A DNA stretch of 64,000 bases from Sclerotinia nivalis (Eukaryota; Ascomycota; Leotiomycetes; Helotiales; Sclerotiniaceae), in contig JAPEIS010000015.1 of NCBI GenBank assembly GCA_029531795.1, forward strand, positions 930,001 through 994,000. Direction: 5' to 3'. Position 1 is the stretch's first letter, and the number at the start of each line of letters is the position of its first letter. A program made the translations under genes and the position numbers. Below are positions 47,380 to 60,733 of this stretch, in pieces. The notes beneath the pieces were generated by a model. The model worked only from the letters and a program-made list of their open reading frames with translations, searched no databases and was not told the DNA's origin.

Positions 47380-50049
47380 CTTGAAGTATCCAAGATCTTC
47401 GGACTCAGTGCTAAAATATAGTGAAGTATATTGCAGGTCAAAAATATAATCTAAAAGATTGAAGAGGTCGTAATGGGTCAAGTCTTTTATTGGATGTTAA
47501 TAAAGGTTGAAAAATGAGTCCGAGGATTACATGCAGTATATGCGAGAAATGCATCAATTGAAAAGGTCGACCGTTAATTATATGAAAATAATTAAATAAT
47601 GGATCCCCAAGTGCTAGGCGCCATTTGCTAGGTAGTGACGGACCTGAAAGGAATCCTAGACCCGTCGACCGAAGCGGCGGGTGATAGTTTTGATTATGTG
47701 AGGCGAAAGTAGGTGGCTAACCTTGCTGGTTCATCTAGACCATGACCCTAGTCATTCGGATTGAAGTTCTAAAGTCCGCGCAGCGAAAGAAGGTAAAATA
47801 AGTAATCATACATGGATTCTCCGAAGCTCCTACACTCCGTGAAGTAGATTGGCACCGAATGGATTGCGGGATATGTGTTTTCGTGTATTCAGGTTCGACG
47901 TCGGGGACCTGGGAATACTGGGGTTTGTGTTGGAAGTATCTTTGTCTGAAGGAACGTGTTTCGCTTCCATTACTCCAAAATGTTGGAATGAAGGGGGTGA
48001 GAAAAAGAAATAGTCTTAGTCTACGTTCACTAGTCTCACATACCGTTATAACAGCCCAAAATACGGTTGTACTGTACTGATTTTGGTAATAACATTATGG
48101 GTTCTACTAGTTGGGCGCAGAATATCAAAGGAAAAGGCAGTTTAAACTATAACTACCTTTTGAGTTTGATGGTAGTGCCAGTCATGACATAAAGCGCAGA
48201 AAAGCTCAAGTGGATAGGTACTGCCGCTTTAATCTTTTCGGGGGACATCTCGTAAGCATAAATAAGTATTAGTTATCCATTTTCATCTTAAATCACGATC
48301 ACCGGTGAATTTTCTAAACATTAACATATAGGGATATCTTGACATCTATGGAGGCTTGAAGAGCTTCAAAAGCTTCGAGAACCCAGCTTAGCATCCTTCA
48401 CCTCAAGCATTGTCCATGGAATACGGTTGATGATGACAAAACATCTAAATGATCAGGTGGGTAACTAAATTGCATAACATTAACATACCCTATATCCGAA
48501 AGATAAAGGCATTTCTTTCACAATTATTCGGGTTTTGGGTTTTGTTTTCCCTTTTTCTTTTGGAATCATCCCATGATTCTGCAGGGCTGAGATATCGTTA
48601 CCCAACCGCGGGAAATCTTAGGGTGGAGCTGTGCCTCGAGATTTTCATGGAAAATCGAAAATGTCCGCAATAACCGTTTAATTATCATCCGAATCCGTCT
48701 CGGATAGAGCTGAATCTGAAGGAATTATCTAATATCTGCCACCTCTTCACCTCTCCAATTGAGTCATGATTATATACTAGTGGCAAACAACACATTGAGA
48801 GCCTGTATCATTCACATCAATAGTATCTATTTCGTGTCACAACAGGATAATACCCACAATACAGATATTTAGAGAACACTAAATTTATATATGAATCATC
48901 TATTATTACTATCACGATGGTTATGACTAACACAAAGAAGAGCCGAGTTAACAAGCTTCTAGAACAACATATCACCAACTCGATTCTTGTTGATATAAGC
49001 AAATTGTGGTTTCCGGATGCTCGATTAGTCTGCTCCCTTATAAGTTTGCTTAACTACAAACTGGACCTTATGCGTGTTATGTCATTCCCATCGTTGTGGT
49101 CATCATTAAGTCGAAATGCATATATATACCTAACCTTATTGGATAACTTTCTGCAACTCTAAAATCTTGATAAAATTTGTCGGGATTTCTAATGCACCGC
49201 TACCCGTTTCCGAACAAAAAATCAAAACCCAGAGGTCAAGCATCCTAGATGAACCCGTCGTTCTTCCGCAAAATTTATATCAGTGTTATCACAGATAAAA
49301 ACTTCAAGTGAAATGCTTGCAGGGCACGCGATTGAAGCTCCCCACAAGATGTTCCGATGCTTTCTTTTCCACATGGCAATTCATCAAAATACTCCATCAA
49401 AACAAATCGAGCGGATCACCGATGGAGATACGGCGTAACAACCATGCCAATAGTCTCCTGATTTTTGATCTGAGCGGAAGTAGCAAATTCCGTCTGCCGA
49501 CATGACGCATGCTAGCGCAGTAGGATTGTGGAAATAGATTTTCGAAAGGGGGCCCGGATTATTCGCACTTTCCATGGCTATACGAACCGAATAAGCTGCA
49601 ATCCCAAATAATTTTCACAAACACTGGCCGCTAGGGCCTATATCCGGTCGAAGTTCAAACTATTCTTAAACTATTCCATAGTAGTTAACCTTCCCCGCAT
49701 AATAGTATAGTCATGTTGACAGAATGTTATCATCCACCAGACAGCATCACTGAAGATTCATCTCAGATTCTCAGTCCTCACACCTTCTTACTAATTTCAA
49801 CCTTATTGTTTATCAATGATATCAATGAATCACGTAATCGACAACGTCGAATGACCCAGGCGTTGTAAAGCAGCCTTCCTATCTCAAAAACCCTCATGCT
49901 CAGTGGCTTATCCCACCTCTTATTTAATGCTTGGTGTCGCATTCATCGCCTTGACAGGAATACAACCATATGCGTATCAACAAAATGCCAAGTGCTAAAT
50001 GATCAAGGTATGGCCAATGCACCGCATTCAGCTCAGAAGTCATTCGGTA
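47380..50049. other. Gene-poor intergenic region
   Basis: About 2.7 kb upstream of the three-exon regulator. ORFs here are all under 82 codons with no recognisable features. Nothing beyond simple AT-rich DNA was noted. Confidence 0.5.
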
Positions 50050-50310
50050 TCAATCTCCACCACCAAGAACCTTGAGAGACGAATTGGCTATTTCTTTGGC
50101 GCCATTTTGCCCAAGAGCGATACTACTTGGCAAGTCACGTTTGTGTTCTAGAATACCTCCCTGAGCAGCTTGCCTAGTGAAGTACTTTCCAGTCAAAAGG
50201 ACTAACTATAGTTCTTGGGTGGCTCTCCGATAAACTACTACGCCAAAACCAGTGCAATTCGAAATCTCAACGATATTGGCTATAGAGCCATGAACCTTAT
50301 CAATCTGGTA
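50050..50310 (-). pseudogene. Coding remnant of unrecognised family
   Basis: On the minus strand from about 50310 to the stop at 50050 a single frame, interrupted by one TAG near 50204, reads like protein: IANIVEISNCTGFGVVVYRR before the stop, then TGKYFTRQAAQGGILEHKRD and IALGQNGAKEIANSSLKVLG. Composition and local order look like a conserved enzyme C-terminus, but I cannot name the family. Its upstream end runs into an inverted repeat. No complete gene is present around it. The internal stop could also fall in a short intron, but no convincing splice pair was found. Confidence 0.45.
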
Positions 50311-50431
50311 CTCGTGCGGCCAGAAATTATAGCACACTTTGTTAATACGAAACTGCTATTCACTTTGTAGTTTACCATCTTCTGGTACGTCCTTAAAATG
50401 GAGTGTGCTATACTTTCTGGCCGCACGAGTA
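50309..50431. repeat. 30-bp inverted repeat with 63-bp loop
   Basis: The left arm 50309-50338 (TACTCGTGCGGCCAGAAATT...) and the right arm 50402-50431 are reverse complements over 30 bp with one mismatch. The loop is 63 bp. Both arms, read outward, would encode VCYxFWPHEY, so the repeat looks like an inverted duplication of a short coding segment. No target-site duplication was established. Confidence 0.88.
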
Positions 50432-52807
50432 CAAGTATGGAGTTCTTAGGGACGTGACAACACGTTAGTAGAGATCGCCGTTTTCGATTGTCTGCGCTAA
50501 TCTTTGTGGGATCTAATTGTTCAAGGTTTAAATAACCACCAAGCCTCCAAGACGCAACCTTGCAAGTCCTAACGGGATGGGGTCGAAAGAAAGCGTCATC
50601 GCTCAAAAGCTAAAGTCACCTAAATCCAGACTATTTGGATGATTAATCACTCATACTCAGCGTCGTTAAACTGGAAAACACATTTGTTATTTATCAGGTT
50701 CTATTAGTGAACATGAAACCTACCTGATAAAGCAGCATTAGTAAGCGCATAACAGAGGCTGTTTCAATAAATTTGTAAGGTCTAGTTAAGGGTCCTGCAA
50801 TTTATTATCCCCAGGTTTCTTTCGGTACTTGAATTGGCAAGGGTTTGTAGGCCAGTGCCTTCAAATGCCGGAGCTACATAGAAGAGGGGTACGTCAAATT
50901 AAGTATGACGATGTTGAAGTTCGGCTTCGTTAGACTTTGTCCTACCGATTTTTGTTTGGGTTATCCACATTTGAGACTCCTTCACCAACTTCCGAGGCAC
51001 GGTTGATCAAACTAAATGATTTCTTTCGCACCGGAAATACCTTAGGGCTGTCGAGACCTTGACCCCGCTATTCGGTTCTCGATCTGGCTATAACCACCCC
51101 ACGCGAGAAGCTACCATGGTCTCCACAACTATCTCGATCGAATGATGTTGCAAGTGTTCGAGTGACCAGCAAGTCTGCAACCTGGAACTAAAGATGCAGG
51201 ATATTGCTACTATATTAAAGCATATACTGGCTTCCGAGTAGCGGACGTTTTTGTGGCATGAGTATCTTTAAATTTGTGGAGATGGGAATCCGAAAACGAA
51301 ACATCGAATTTCAGAGAATCTCATACGACATGCAACAAACTATTTGTCCCAGAACTCTTGCAATTCGATTGGATCTCCCCCATATGGCCTCGAAGCTATG
51401 AGCCTGGAAAAGTTCAGAAAAATATGAGAATTCAAACTTTCCCATGCCTGACGATTTGCAACAAAAGATCCATTGCTCGTGTTTAGATTGTGGACTCCAC
51501 ATCACAACGTGGCCTTGCGAGCGAACTAAACTAAGTCGGCGGGAGCCAGTACTAGGTCGACGGGGCTGAAGGGCTACTAGGCCGATCTCGATGAATGATT
51601 GTGGGCAAGTTCTAAATAAAGCATGGGATTTCAAAAAATTCCACGTGTGCAAGGAATTAACATCTACTCTACATCTAAAGCGGTCTAAATCGAAAACTCA
51701 TGGAACATGGAATACTACATTTAATGACCTGGCTACCAGTCGCGTGACTAAAGTACGTGGTGAACTACTTGTCAGCAGAAAATGATCGCCTCTGAGATTA
51801 TCATTCAACCTCTAGGATGGAATGAATTTTTAACTTGGTATGGCATGGTATCGTTGGATCTATGTTGGCTCCCGGCACGACACCAGCAGTTCGAGCCCCC
51901 AAACTTCGATTCTGGAGGAGCGCGAGTAGACACTGAGAGCCACCGGTTAGGATTCGAAATGTCTTGGCTTGCTGTCGAATCACATCCAGAGAACATCTAT
52001 CTCACTTAGCCATTCCTACATGTTTTTATGGGTATCATAACTACAATATTTGCACATCTGTCTCATGTCTGCATGATACATTTTTGCCATCATCGAGAAA
52101 AAACACTAGACCAAGGAAGAGAAAGTGGTTCATTCAGCAAAAGTAAATTGTCGATATTTTTACCGTTTTCGCATCACTTATCTTCTCCACTTTCCTCTTT
52201 TGGCACTATCAGTTCTTCAACTCCTTTTTTTTTTCCATTGCAGCTTTTTTGTCTGTAGGTATGATATCACAATAGATATTTTTCCATTCCCAAGTCCTGC
52301 AGCACAGCCTTATGTAAAGGAGATATGTATTTTTGCATGCAGTTAACATCTTCTCGTTTTCGTTTCAATACCATATTTTAAAAAGGAGGATTTCTTATAT
52401 TGAAGATTCAAACCCTTCTCATTTTGAGCTCGCGTGAGTGTTAGCTGGAAGATATTACGGTTTTGGGTGTATATTACCTTCGATTTCTATTGTTGATATG
52501 TGTACTACGGGAATGAGGAAATCAGGGGTCGAAAATTGAGTGTTATCACGCTAGGTGTATTGATGATGATGCAGAAATCTCTTTAAAAGAGTGAATTTGA
52601 GTCATCCGCATCTTTCATGAAGATATGCGGCAGGTTTATAATACAGTGCGTCACATTCAAGAATATTGTCAGATTTCTCGGTTGAATTCCAGATCATAAA
52701 AAGAAGGCAAAAAGGAACACTTCGTTCGGTACTCCTATTTGTTATTCTTTCTCTTGTCTACCCGCCTATGACAGTACTACTAATTACTAATAACCATCCT
52801 AATAGTT
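50432..52807. other. Gene-poor intergenic region
   Basis: About 2.4 kb with scattered ORFs of 60-113 codons (for example 51274-51486 and 51591-51785) lacking any recognised motif. T-rich tracts occur near 52220-52245. It may contain decayed sequence that cannot be assigned. Confidence 0.5.
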
Positions 52808-53590
52808 TCATCGACGTTCCTCGGAATCCGTGCGACGACGGCGAGGAGGAGCTCTATCTCCTTTAGTGGTGCTAGGTCCAGCCTTTTGAGCCGAAGTCTG
52901 TCTGGATCCACCCGGAGTCTGAGATCTACCTGACGCTACGTTCTCACCCCTTGTGGATCCAGCCGGTCTCTCTCTTCTATCTGTTCTCTCCTTTCGATTC
53001 TCGGATGTTGAGTCTGATTGCGTATTAGTTCTCTTAGTCAGCATATCGTCCATCTTGGATAGACCAGCATCATCTTCCGGGCCAGCATTCGACTTGGGCG
53101 CCTTTCCTCTCCCATCATTCCTGGTCTTGGATCGTCGTCTCGTTGGTAATACCAAAGGTTTTTGTCCCGATTTCTTAAAAGTAGCCTCTGCATCTTTAGC
53201 TCTCTTCCACTCTTCTACCTCCCGAGTATTGGCCATACGTTCCTTAACTTCTTTGGCTCCCCTGTGTTTTACTACGTAATTATCATCGGCGAGCTTATTC
53301 ATTGTTGCGACTGCTTTGAGATATGTTTGTACATCATTGTTGTCTCCGAGTTTCTCGAAGTCCTCATCTCTCATTGCGTTCTTTTCACGACTTGCCCTTG
53401 CGTTTCGCGCTGTCAGATAATCCTTCACGATCCAAAGGCGCCCTGTCTCCTCCTATGCTTGTTTGGCATTGCGGTAGTCACAAACTGTTCTTTTGGTCTC
53501 GGTCTCCCTCACTTGACTACTCCTAAGGATATAATTTTGCACATTTGAGTGCTTTTCAAGCTCTGGGATGGATGCTACTCTATCAGTCAT
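52808..53590 (-). CDS. Basic, disordered protein with short helical N-terminus, function unknown
   Basis: The ATG at 53590 (MTDRVASIPELEKHSNVQNY) opens a frame that meets TAG at 53453-53455, but a 60-nt phase-0 intron (53453-53512; donor CAA|GTGAGG, acceptor GCATAG) removes that stop exactly and joins to EETGRLWIVKDYLTARNARA. The spliced product is about 240 aa. The N-terminal half is charged and helical; the C-terminal half is Arg/Lys/Ser/Gly-rich and looks disordered (TDRRERPAGSTRG, RAPPRRRRTDSEERR), which could bind nucleic acid. The only start codons downstream of the TAG on the same frame are GTG or internal, so the intron model is preferred. I recognise no family. Alternative: a pseudogene with a CAG-to-TAG stop. 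Confidence 0.6.
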
Positions 53591-55329
53591 TGTGATTGGA
53601 TTTGGCTGATATGGTTAAATTGTGGTTTTGCTTAGTTCGGATCAATAGGTAAATGAGAAGAGAATTTTATGACTTCTGTTAAAGGTATGTTTATATGTGA
53701 CTGGTGAAGGTCGTGAATTAGGTGGGTTCGAAGTGGTGATAATTGTTGTGAAGGTTGAATTAAATGCTGTGATAATGCTGTGACTGATGGAGGGAGTTTT
53801 GTATTTATATGTCACCCAAGATCACTCCTCTCCGCCGGATGTAGGTAAAATACGGCCACGCAAACGACCTTCATCATTACTGAAGTCGTCCCATCAGAGC
53901 CAGCGTACTGACCGGTCTGATTGATCCACGAACGGAAGAAAGACACATTGAGCAGAATTGCCAATCAGGTGGTTCGGACCGCGCTGGTCAATGACCGGTC
54001 AAATCCCAAACTAGATGCGTAGTCCAAAACTTCGGTCTGAACGCTGCCTTGAGGCCTTCTGTGTATTTCATTCAATCCCGCCCATCTACAGGTCAGGGTG
54101 TTGGTCGGCCGACGGATCATTCTTGGGTTGAAATTCAGGCGACAGGCAGCTCGCCATCCTTGAAGAGTTCCATCTTTTATTGCTCATTCGCAGGATTAAT
54201 TCCAGTTAAAAGATGCCGTCCACCGAAAGGAAACACCATGACATAAAAAATCCACTCTCACTCAGTTGGCTGACCTAATAGACGGCCTCTTTTTCGGGGT
54301 TCGTTGGTCATGTTCAGAAAGGCTGAGTCTCTTCAAACCTCATCATCAAGCTCGTTAATATAATAACTGCGGCAAAGTGGTGGAATCCTGAGGGTCAGTT
54401 ACTTGTTGTCGAAATGGAATTGCGGAGACAGGTTGTTGCTAATCACTTTTTCAAGCTCCAACAGTTCCTCCAGATGATTGTCCGTGCAATTATTATTGCT
54501 GTTCGCATTCATCCAGAGGAGAAGTAACGATCGGTATTACATGATTACCTGGTAGTTGCGATTAGAGATGATTTCAACAAGCGGGACTGATATTGCAATC
54601 GTTAACTCTTTTGTCCTCGCGGATTTCAACGATGATAATGAAAATTATTCATTCTCATTTCTCTCTTTCTCACAGAGCGACAGCCATTCAGTCTTTCCAT
54701 GTAAGGTGAGCACTTGCTCTTTGGAGATTGCTATTCCAACTCGTTCTCATCCAATGTAGAAATTTGTGAAAAGGTGAGGAACGAATCAGATTCTCATAAG
54801 GGGCCTTTTTGGCCTTCGGTCCCTTTCCCGTTCCAATTGGCACTTCCTGAGGATAAATTTCTACAGCTTTGAACTAAGTACACACCTCATTTGCAAAATT
54901 TGGTCTCATCTGTCGTTTAATGACACACTCAACAATTATATATTCACACCTTGGGATAAACCAGCATCTCATTATTCCAATGCTACAGGAAGCCAGTTCG
55001 TTCCTTCTTTTGCGACATTGATTCATTTATACTGGCCGTTCCTCTTGTTTTATGGCGATTTTAGTTTCCTTAGTGACGAAGGAGAATATGTATACGTATT
55101 TGATCGGTGAGTTTCAATTAATAATGTCTACTACTAATTTGAACTTTTTTTTGAACAAACACCAGTCTCGTTCCAGCCTGACGAGCACTGTAAATTGGCG
55201 CGTCTTTGCGCGTCTTCCCTGCACGGCATCGTTTACTCGCCATTTTGTTTTCATGATCAATTCACCTGCTGAATACAATTGTAAGGTAGTCTCATTGCTT
55301 CCAGTACAAGAAGTCATCCGAAACGAATC
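53591..55329. other. Intergenic region upstream of the broken oxygenase gene
   Basis: About 1.7 kb separating divergent features. ORFs of 60-67 codons only; no recognised motif. The stretch 55052-55320 is open in one plus frame but shows no family resemblance. Confidence 0.5.
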
Positions 55330-58300
55330 ATGGCTGGGTCTACCAGTGGTCCCGAACTTTGGGAAGCCAGTGATGACTCCTCAAATTCCGATCACGAACA
55401 TGAACATGAGGAACAGGTTGCTAGGGCTTATGATGGCATCGATGAAGAAGATGACACAATCGAAGACGAAGGCGAAGACGAAGATGAGGACACTTTAGCA
55501 TTTCCTCCCGAAGATATCAAAACAGATCTCGGTAAACTTTTGGATAGTGCAGAGACTACGGGAGAAATCTTTAGCCATGGACCCTTTCCTAAAGCCCGGA
55601 ATCTTCATCAAAGATAGCGGTCCAATCCGCTTTCCTATAGTGCAGGATGATATCGACAAAATCATCTTGGCAAGCAAGCAAGAGAGTATCGAGACTGACG
55701 CTGAAGCATACCTGGCGAAAAAACAAAATTGGACTCTACCAGCACATAAGATCGAAATCCAGAATCCTGCGTGGATTACAGCATTGAAGGGGATCCTAAT
55801 AAAGGTTCAAGACGACTTGGGCCTTGAATCAAAGCAGGTTAAAGCGACGCTGATTGCCCTTGTTCTCTCGGAAAGTGATAGTACCATTAAATCCTGTCGG
55901 TGAGTGCATATGCACTTATTCTGGGGTAGACAATATATTAATAGTCCACCTTGCAATTCAGAGTATAGATCAAAGCCTTTCGCTCTATTGGACATCCTGT
56001 TGCCATCTGCACGCGCAGAGGAAACAATTAAAATTAAGCACGGCTGTCACAGAAGGAAACTTGAGGTGCCGAAATCCTCGGATTGGGAATGTTCTTTTTT
56101 ATCATGGGTCAGTATGGCTGTCCCTGATTCTATCATCGATGAAAGCCATCGCGCTTTCCACCACAAAGTTCTCGGATGTCTCAATTTCTAGTACCCCTAT
56201 ATCGTGGGGTCGCCGTCTCGTCCTTAGATATGCCCTTCATCATACCCCATCTCAAGATACCAGCGAGCTCTTTTTCCTTACTTTTGTTTTTAAAACATAA
56301 TTCATTCGAGCACTTGATATTTCTGGTATGCACATAGATTGTGCATAATCTTGTGGTACGATCCCGCACGATACTCTGATTGTCTGACCTGTCACTAAGC
56401 CTTCTAATTGTCCGGATTGCTTCTCACAACAAGGAATTCCTACTTCTGTTTGTTTTCTATACTTTATCTGCTTAAAATATCGACCAATGTGGAATTTCGA
56501 AGTTGTTGGAGTATTAATTACATCTACTTGAAATAATTCAATCATTCACGATATTGAAAAGTTTCGAACCTAGTCCTCATTTTGTACCTATAACAGAAAG
56601 CTTCAATCGGCGCCATCTTGCTCTCTTTCGTCTGAATAGCTAGGTGGCTATTTTACTGACTTTTCTCAGATTCTGCATCTGCTGTTTTAGCTCCGATGAT
56701 AAATCTCCAATCTTTGCTCCGTAGTTGGAACAAAATCGAGATTCTGTGGAGGATGTCCTAGGCTACGCACTACAGAAAGATTATAGTTCAAAAGTCGCAT
56801 GCAAGGATCTACAAGGAGCAGATTGTCACGTCGTTGGCCAACTCAACAATGCATGCAAAAACGAGCGCTTTTATGTTTGTCTAGAAGGATTAGACTTTAT
56901 CTTCGGGGAACCTGTGCCCATTCTGGATACAATGATTATTACAATCAATCGAGTGACGAAGAGGGGCGCATTATTGAGGACATTACGGAAAGTACATTCA
57001 GCTTGATTCAAGTTAATGAACTTAACGGTGCACGGGTTTAGCATGATACAGGAAGACGACATCTCGGAAGATGCAGAGCCAAAATACCAAAAGTACGAGG
57101 GGTATCATGATTTCCTTTCAGAAACGTATTATCGTAGTGTAAATAACATTCCTACTCATGTTGAAACAATATGCTGAACAAGTTTTAGGTGGTATTAATT
57201 ATGCCCCGCAATCACAAGTTTGAATTTCTCTTGAGTGATCAAAGCCAGAGCGACATCAACAGACTTATCAATGTGTTCCTTGACATTCCGCGGAAACCAT
57301 CAGATCTTCGGGGCTCGATTCTGGAGGATTTTACTAATATATGTGGACTGATGGTTGAGATAAAGTCTGGATCTTGGGGTTTACCTCGATCACGCTTTTC
57401 GAAAGAAGCTTTGTTCAAGATGCTCGCCATAATAGTGAACTTGGACCACCAAAAGCTCTTTGAATGTGCCTTGCCGGCTTATTTTACGAATGGAAAGACT
57501 GTATCTCTGATGGCGACCATGGCTATAAGACGTGGGAACGACTGGCTTTCAACTACGTTAGTATTCCAGTGTTTTTCCATAGAGAGTTTGGTCCAATAGA
57601 TACTGATATACCTCCAGGATATCAAAATACCTTGCAAGAATTGATAATTTCTACTCCCGAAGTTGGGCCATCGAATATGTGACCTTACGAACCTCTCATG
57701 ACTTTAGATTTGACCCAGACCGGAATGCTACTCAGTATGAATTAGCAGTGTCTTCTTTAGAACTCAAATCCACCAAATGTTGCGAACGGCTTCTAATTGT
57801 CGTAAATACCTGGGATCACAGAAAGATCATCGAAATGCAGGACCCATACTTGCATGGAGGAGTGGATTATACTGAACTTAATCTAGTCTTCTGCCAAATA
57901 TCCACTTAAACCAAACCACCATGGTTGTTAAGCTTCTCACGCTCATTTCTAGAAGGTATTCTTCTTGCAATGCTTCACAGAAGACCCAGTCTCTCGCGAT
58001 CATTTTCCAACATATTCTTTCCAATCGAATCTTTGCCGGTAAACTCCATCTCAAATTTTCGAACACTAGCCTCGTCCAGACTTCCCCCAGATCTTCGGAG
58101 TTGGCTAAGATATTACGTGCTGCCTATATACTTGGCATGTCTGCTGAGATGGAACGTATTTTGGACAATATTACTTGTGCAATACAAAAGGCGGATGAGG
58201 GAATATTTACTACCCATCTCTTACCATTCTGCTACTCATTGATCACCAGGTTCCAGAGTAATACACCTGCTGTGCTACATTTACCAGTCTTTCAGCGTTT

Positions 58301-58988
58301 CTTCCAGAGCTCTCTCCATTGGTATATCGTCAGATGCAAGCCCATGGAACCCAGGCAGGCTGTTACTTGGGCGCGAAGTGCTCGTGGATGCGGATGTCAC
58401 CGTTGCAAACTATTAGATGCAATTTTTGGACCACCCTGAAAGAAGTCGACATGCTTTCAGCATGGATGCTTCGGGAATCAAACACTAGGAAAGCCGCCTC
58501 CTAGTCGACATCAAAGAAAAATCAATGAAGCTGTCCAGGAAGGGGCTTGACTTGGTGGTAGAAAAGGTCTGGACACACCATGAATATCTGCGCTCAAAAT
58601 GAAAAAGGATATCAAAAACATGAGGGACCAGATGCTACAATTTAATCAAGTTTCTTTAAAGATATTGTTAGCCGAGCATTATGAGTCTATCCTTCGATTG
58701 GAACCTATTCCATCGATCTCAACAGCTTCCGAGTTACCTGTCATACAACCGTCCAACTCTATGAATAGTGACGAGGTCACTTTACCGCCACTCGACGATA
58801 TGATGGCTACCGCAGCGCAATCTGGATCTCTTCAAATTGGAAATACCACGTCGCAAAATGTTCCTGAATTAACGAGTAACAATGTTTCAAGCGGTAAAAA
58901 TAGCAGGAAAAGAGGCTTGCCAAATGATCATTCCAGCTCAGATGGGCCTGCTAACGAGATGCGTGGGCAGAGGAAGCGAATCGTATGA
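55330..58988 (+). pseudogene. Broken large 2OG-Fe(II) oxygenase-type fungal gene
   Basis: The ATG at 55330 starts an acidic N-terminus and TGEIFSHGPFPKARN; at about 55590 the frame changes and continues as PGIFIKDSGPIRFP and HKIEIQNPAWITALKGIL. Further frames give SEYRSKPFALLDILLPSARA (55960-56020), SSTPISWGRRLVLRYAL (56190-56245), VLGYALQKDYSSKVACKDLQ (56750-56810), PRKPSDLRGSILEDFTNICG (57290-57350), WARSARGCGCHRCKLLDAIF (58370-58430) and a final 129-codon segment to 58988. Their order resembles a conserved ascomycete protein of about 1000 residues whose N-terminal third is a prolyl-4-hydroxylase-like 2OG oxygenase domain. Several joins cannot be made by GT-AG introns in frame (for example at 55899-55965, where splicing gives a stop), so it is a multiply broken pseudogene. 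The iron-binding HxD motif is not found intact. Confidence 0.72.
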
Positions 58989-60733
58989 GATCTTTCTCGG
59001 TGCTGAGCTGGAAATAGACATAACAGCATGTGTATATTATTAGCGGGTGTATTTCATGAAAACTTGCAAATGCTGATGTTTCCGCAGATGGAGGCTCGGC
59101 CATATGTGTTTATATTTACTTTAGTTAGATGGGCAAATTTGGTGGTCGCTGTTCTTAGGCATTTTATGGAATAACGTCTCGTTCGGACATTCTTCGCGAC
59201 TTTGAATTCGAAGAATTTAACGGTGTACGAACCAGATGGAAGGAGTAAATAGCTGGTTCATAGCCATGAAAATCTACGGGCAAGGCTAAGAACGGCCTGG
59301 AAAGTATTGACTTTGATATATGCGAACCAGAGTTGATAACTGAGACTCTGGGATCCTCTCTATAGGAAACAATAAGCCCTAAACAGAAGATTTTATAACC
59401 GCCATTTACATATGATACACAGAGTTGTAATAGATACTCAACATGTTTAACTCATGCAGGTTTAATCCTGAACCCCCTGTGACAGAGTCATATCACTCAA
59501 TGGAAGACTCAAATCATCTGCAGCTTTGTCGCCATTTCGTCAGAATTATCATGCTCAGATACCATGGATGGACCTCCTATCGTGAATGTCGCATTGGCGA
59601 GACGCACAACAAATTCATGCTCCTTGCATTTCTCGTTGATTAGAAGGACGTCGACAAGCTGTCGATCTTCCATGTTCACTTTTTGTATGCTAAGGTTTCG
59701 CTGTATTCTTTACTCAAAGGATACCCAAAGCTGGCTTTCTCAATCAAATTTGAGCTTTCTTTCCAACTAAAGGTTATTTCCTTGAAAATTGATCGGGTTG
59801 ATGGTAACGTTGACGTAAGTTCCACGAGTAGCGACTATTAGCTGAAGATTTTTACGAGGCAAGTGATGTCCCAAACTGGAAAATCCAAAATTATTCAGGG
59901 CAGATATGTACGAAAGCAGGGTGTCCATAAATTCGGATTACTGATGCAAATACGAAAGTTTTAAGGATTTGATGCAACTAATCGTTCAGAAATCTTTTTT
60001 TGTCGACTGGCAATTCGGACTATCATCTTGCGATAGAGCAAGCCGGGGAGATTCCTCCCCTTCCCTACTCCTCCTCTCAATAATCCCACTTAACCCCATT
60101 CCTCCTCACTTTTCGTCCCAATCTACACGCAAATCAAGAAACTACTTTAAACACTAACCTTCAAACTTACCTCCCGCTGGCTCAGGTCTTTTTTTTTTAA
60201 AATAGCATGATCAAGCGAAATGAACCTCCTTCCATGTTTTTCAGGAATACCAGTGAAGTGTTGCTCTGCAGAAACTCTGTCCAAAAATGTCGGCACACAG
60301 AAACCGGGAGTTTTACGTCCTGGTGTTCTTTCTCTTCCTCCAAGTTTCCTTCCTTCTTTTCCCATTTACCAAGCATCTCTCTTCCCACTTACCCCCTCCC
60401 TTCCTTAACAACAACAACAACAACCTACTCCCACAAAAGAAACCCCAGAAGATTTCATTACACTCACTAATTGTATCAACGCCTCTTTTCATTCCTTGGT
60501 TCATTTAATTCATTTATCCATTTCATGGCTATACCCGTGCCCAAAATCCACATCCAGATCCGTAACTCCAAATCCCTACCCATCCATTTCCCCATAAATC
60601 CACCCATAACTCCCCGCCTCAAAACCCAACACCATACCAGGCGCCAGAATCATCCATGCCCATCACCATAATGCACAAAAAGCGAACTCGGTTTCTATTT
60701 CAAATCCTGCGTATTAATAGGCATAGGCATAGG
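58989..60733. other. Intergenic region downstream of the oxygenase relic
   Basis: Several ORFs of 60-87 codons on both strands, many being overlapping shadows in a CT-rich stretch at 60050-60480. No recognisable gene; no tRNA. Confidence 0.5.

Noticed and set aside
53323..53590. Premature stop calling the basic protein a pseudogene
   Set aside because: A canonical 60-nt phase-0 intron removes the stop exactly, so the intron model is preferred, though not proven.
59443..59770. Possible BTB-like fragment near 59450-59650
   Set aside because: The reading resembled no BTB motif on closer inspection in either strand.
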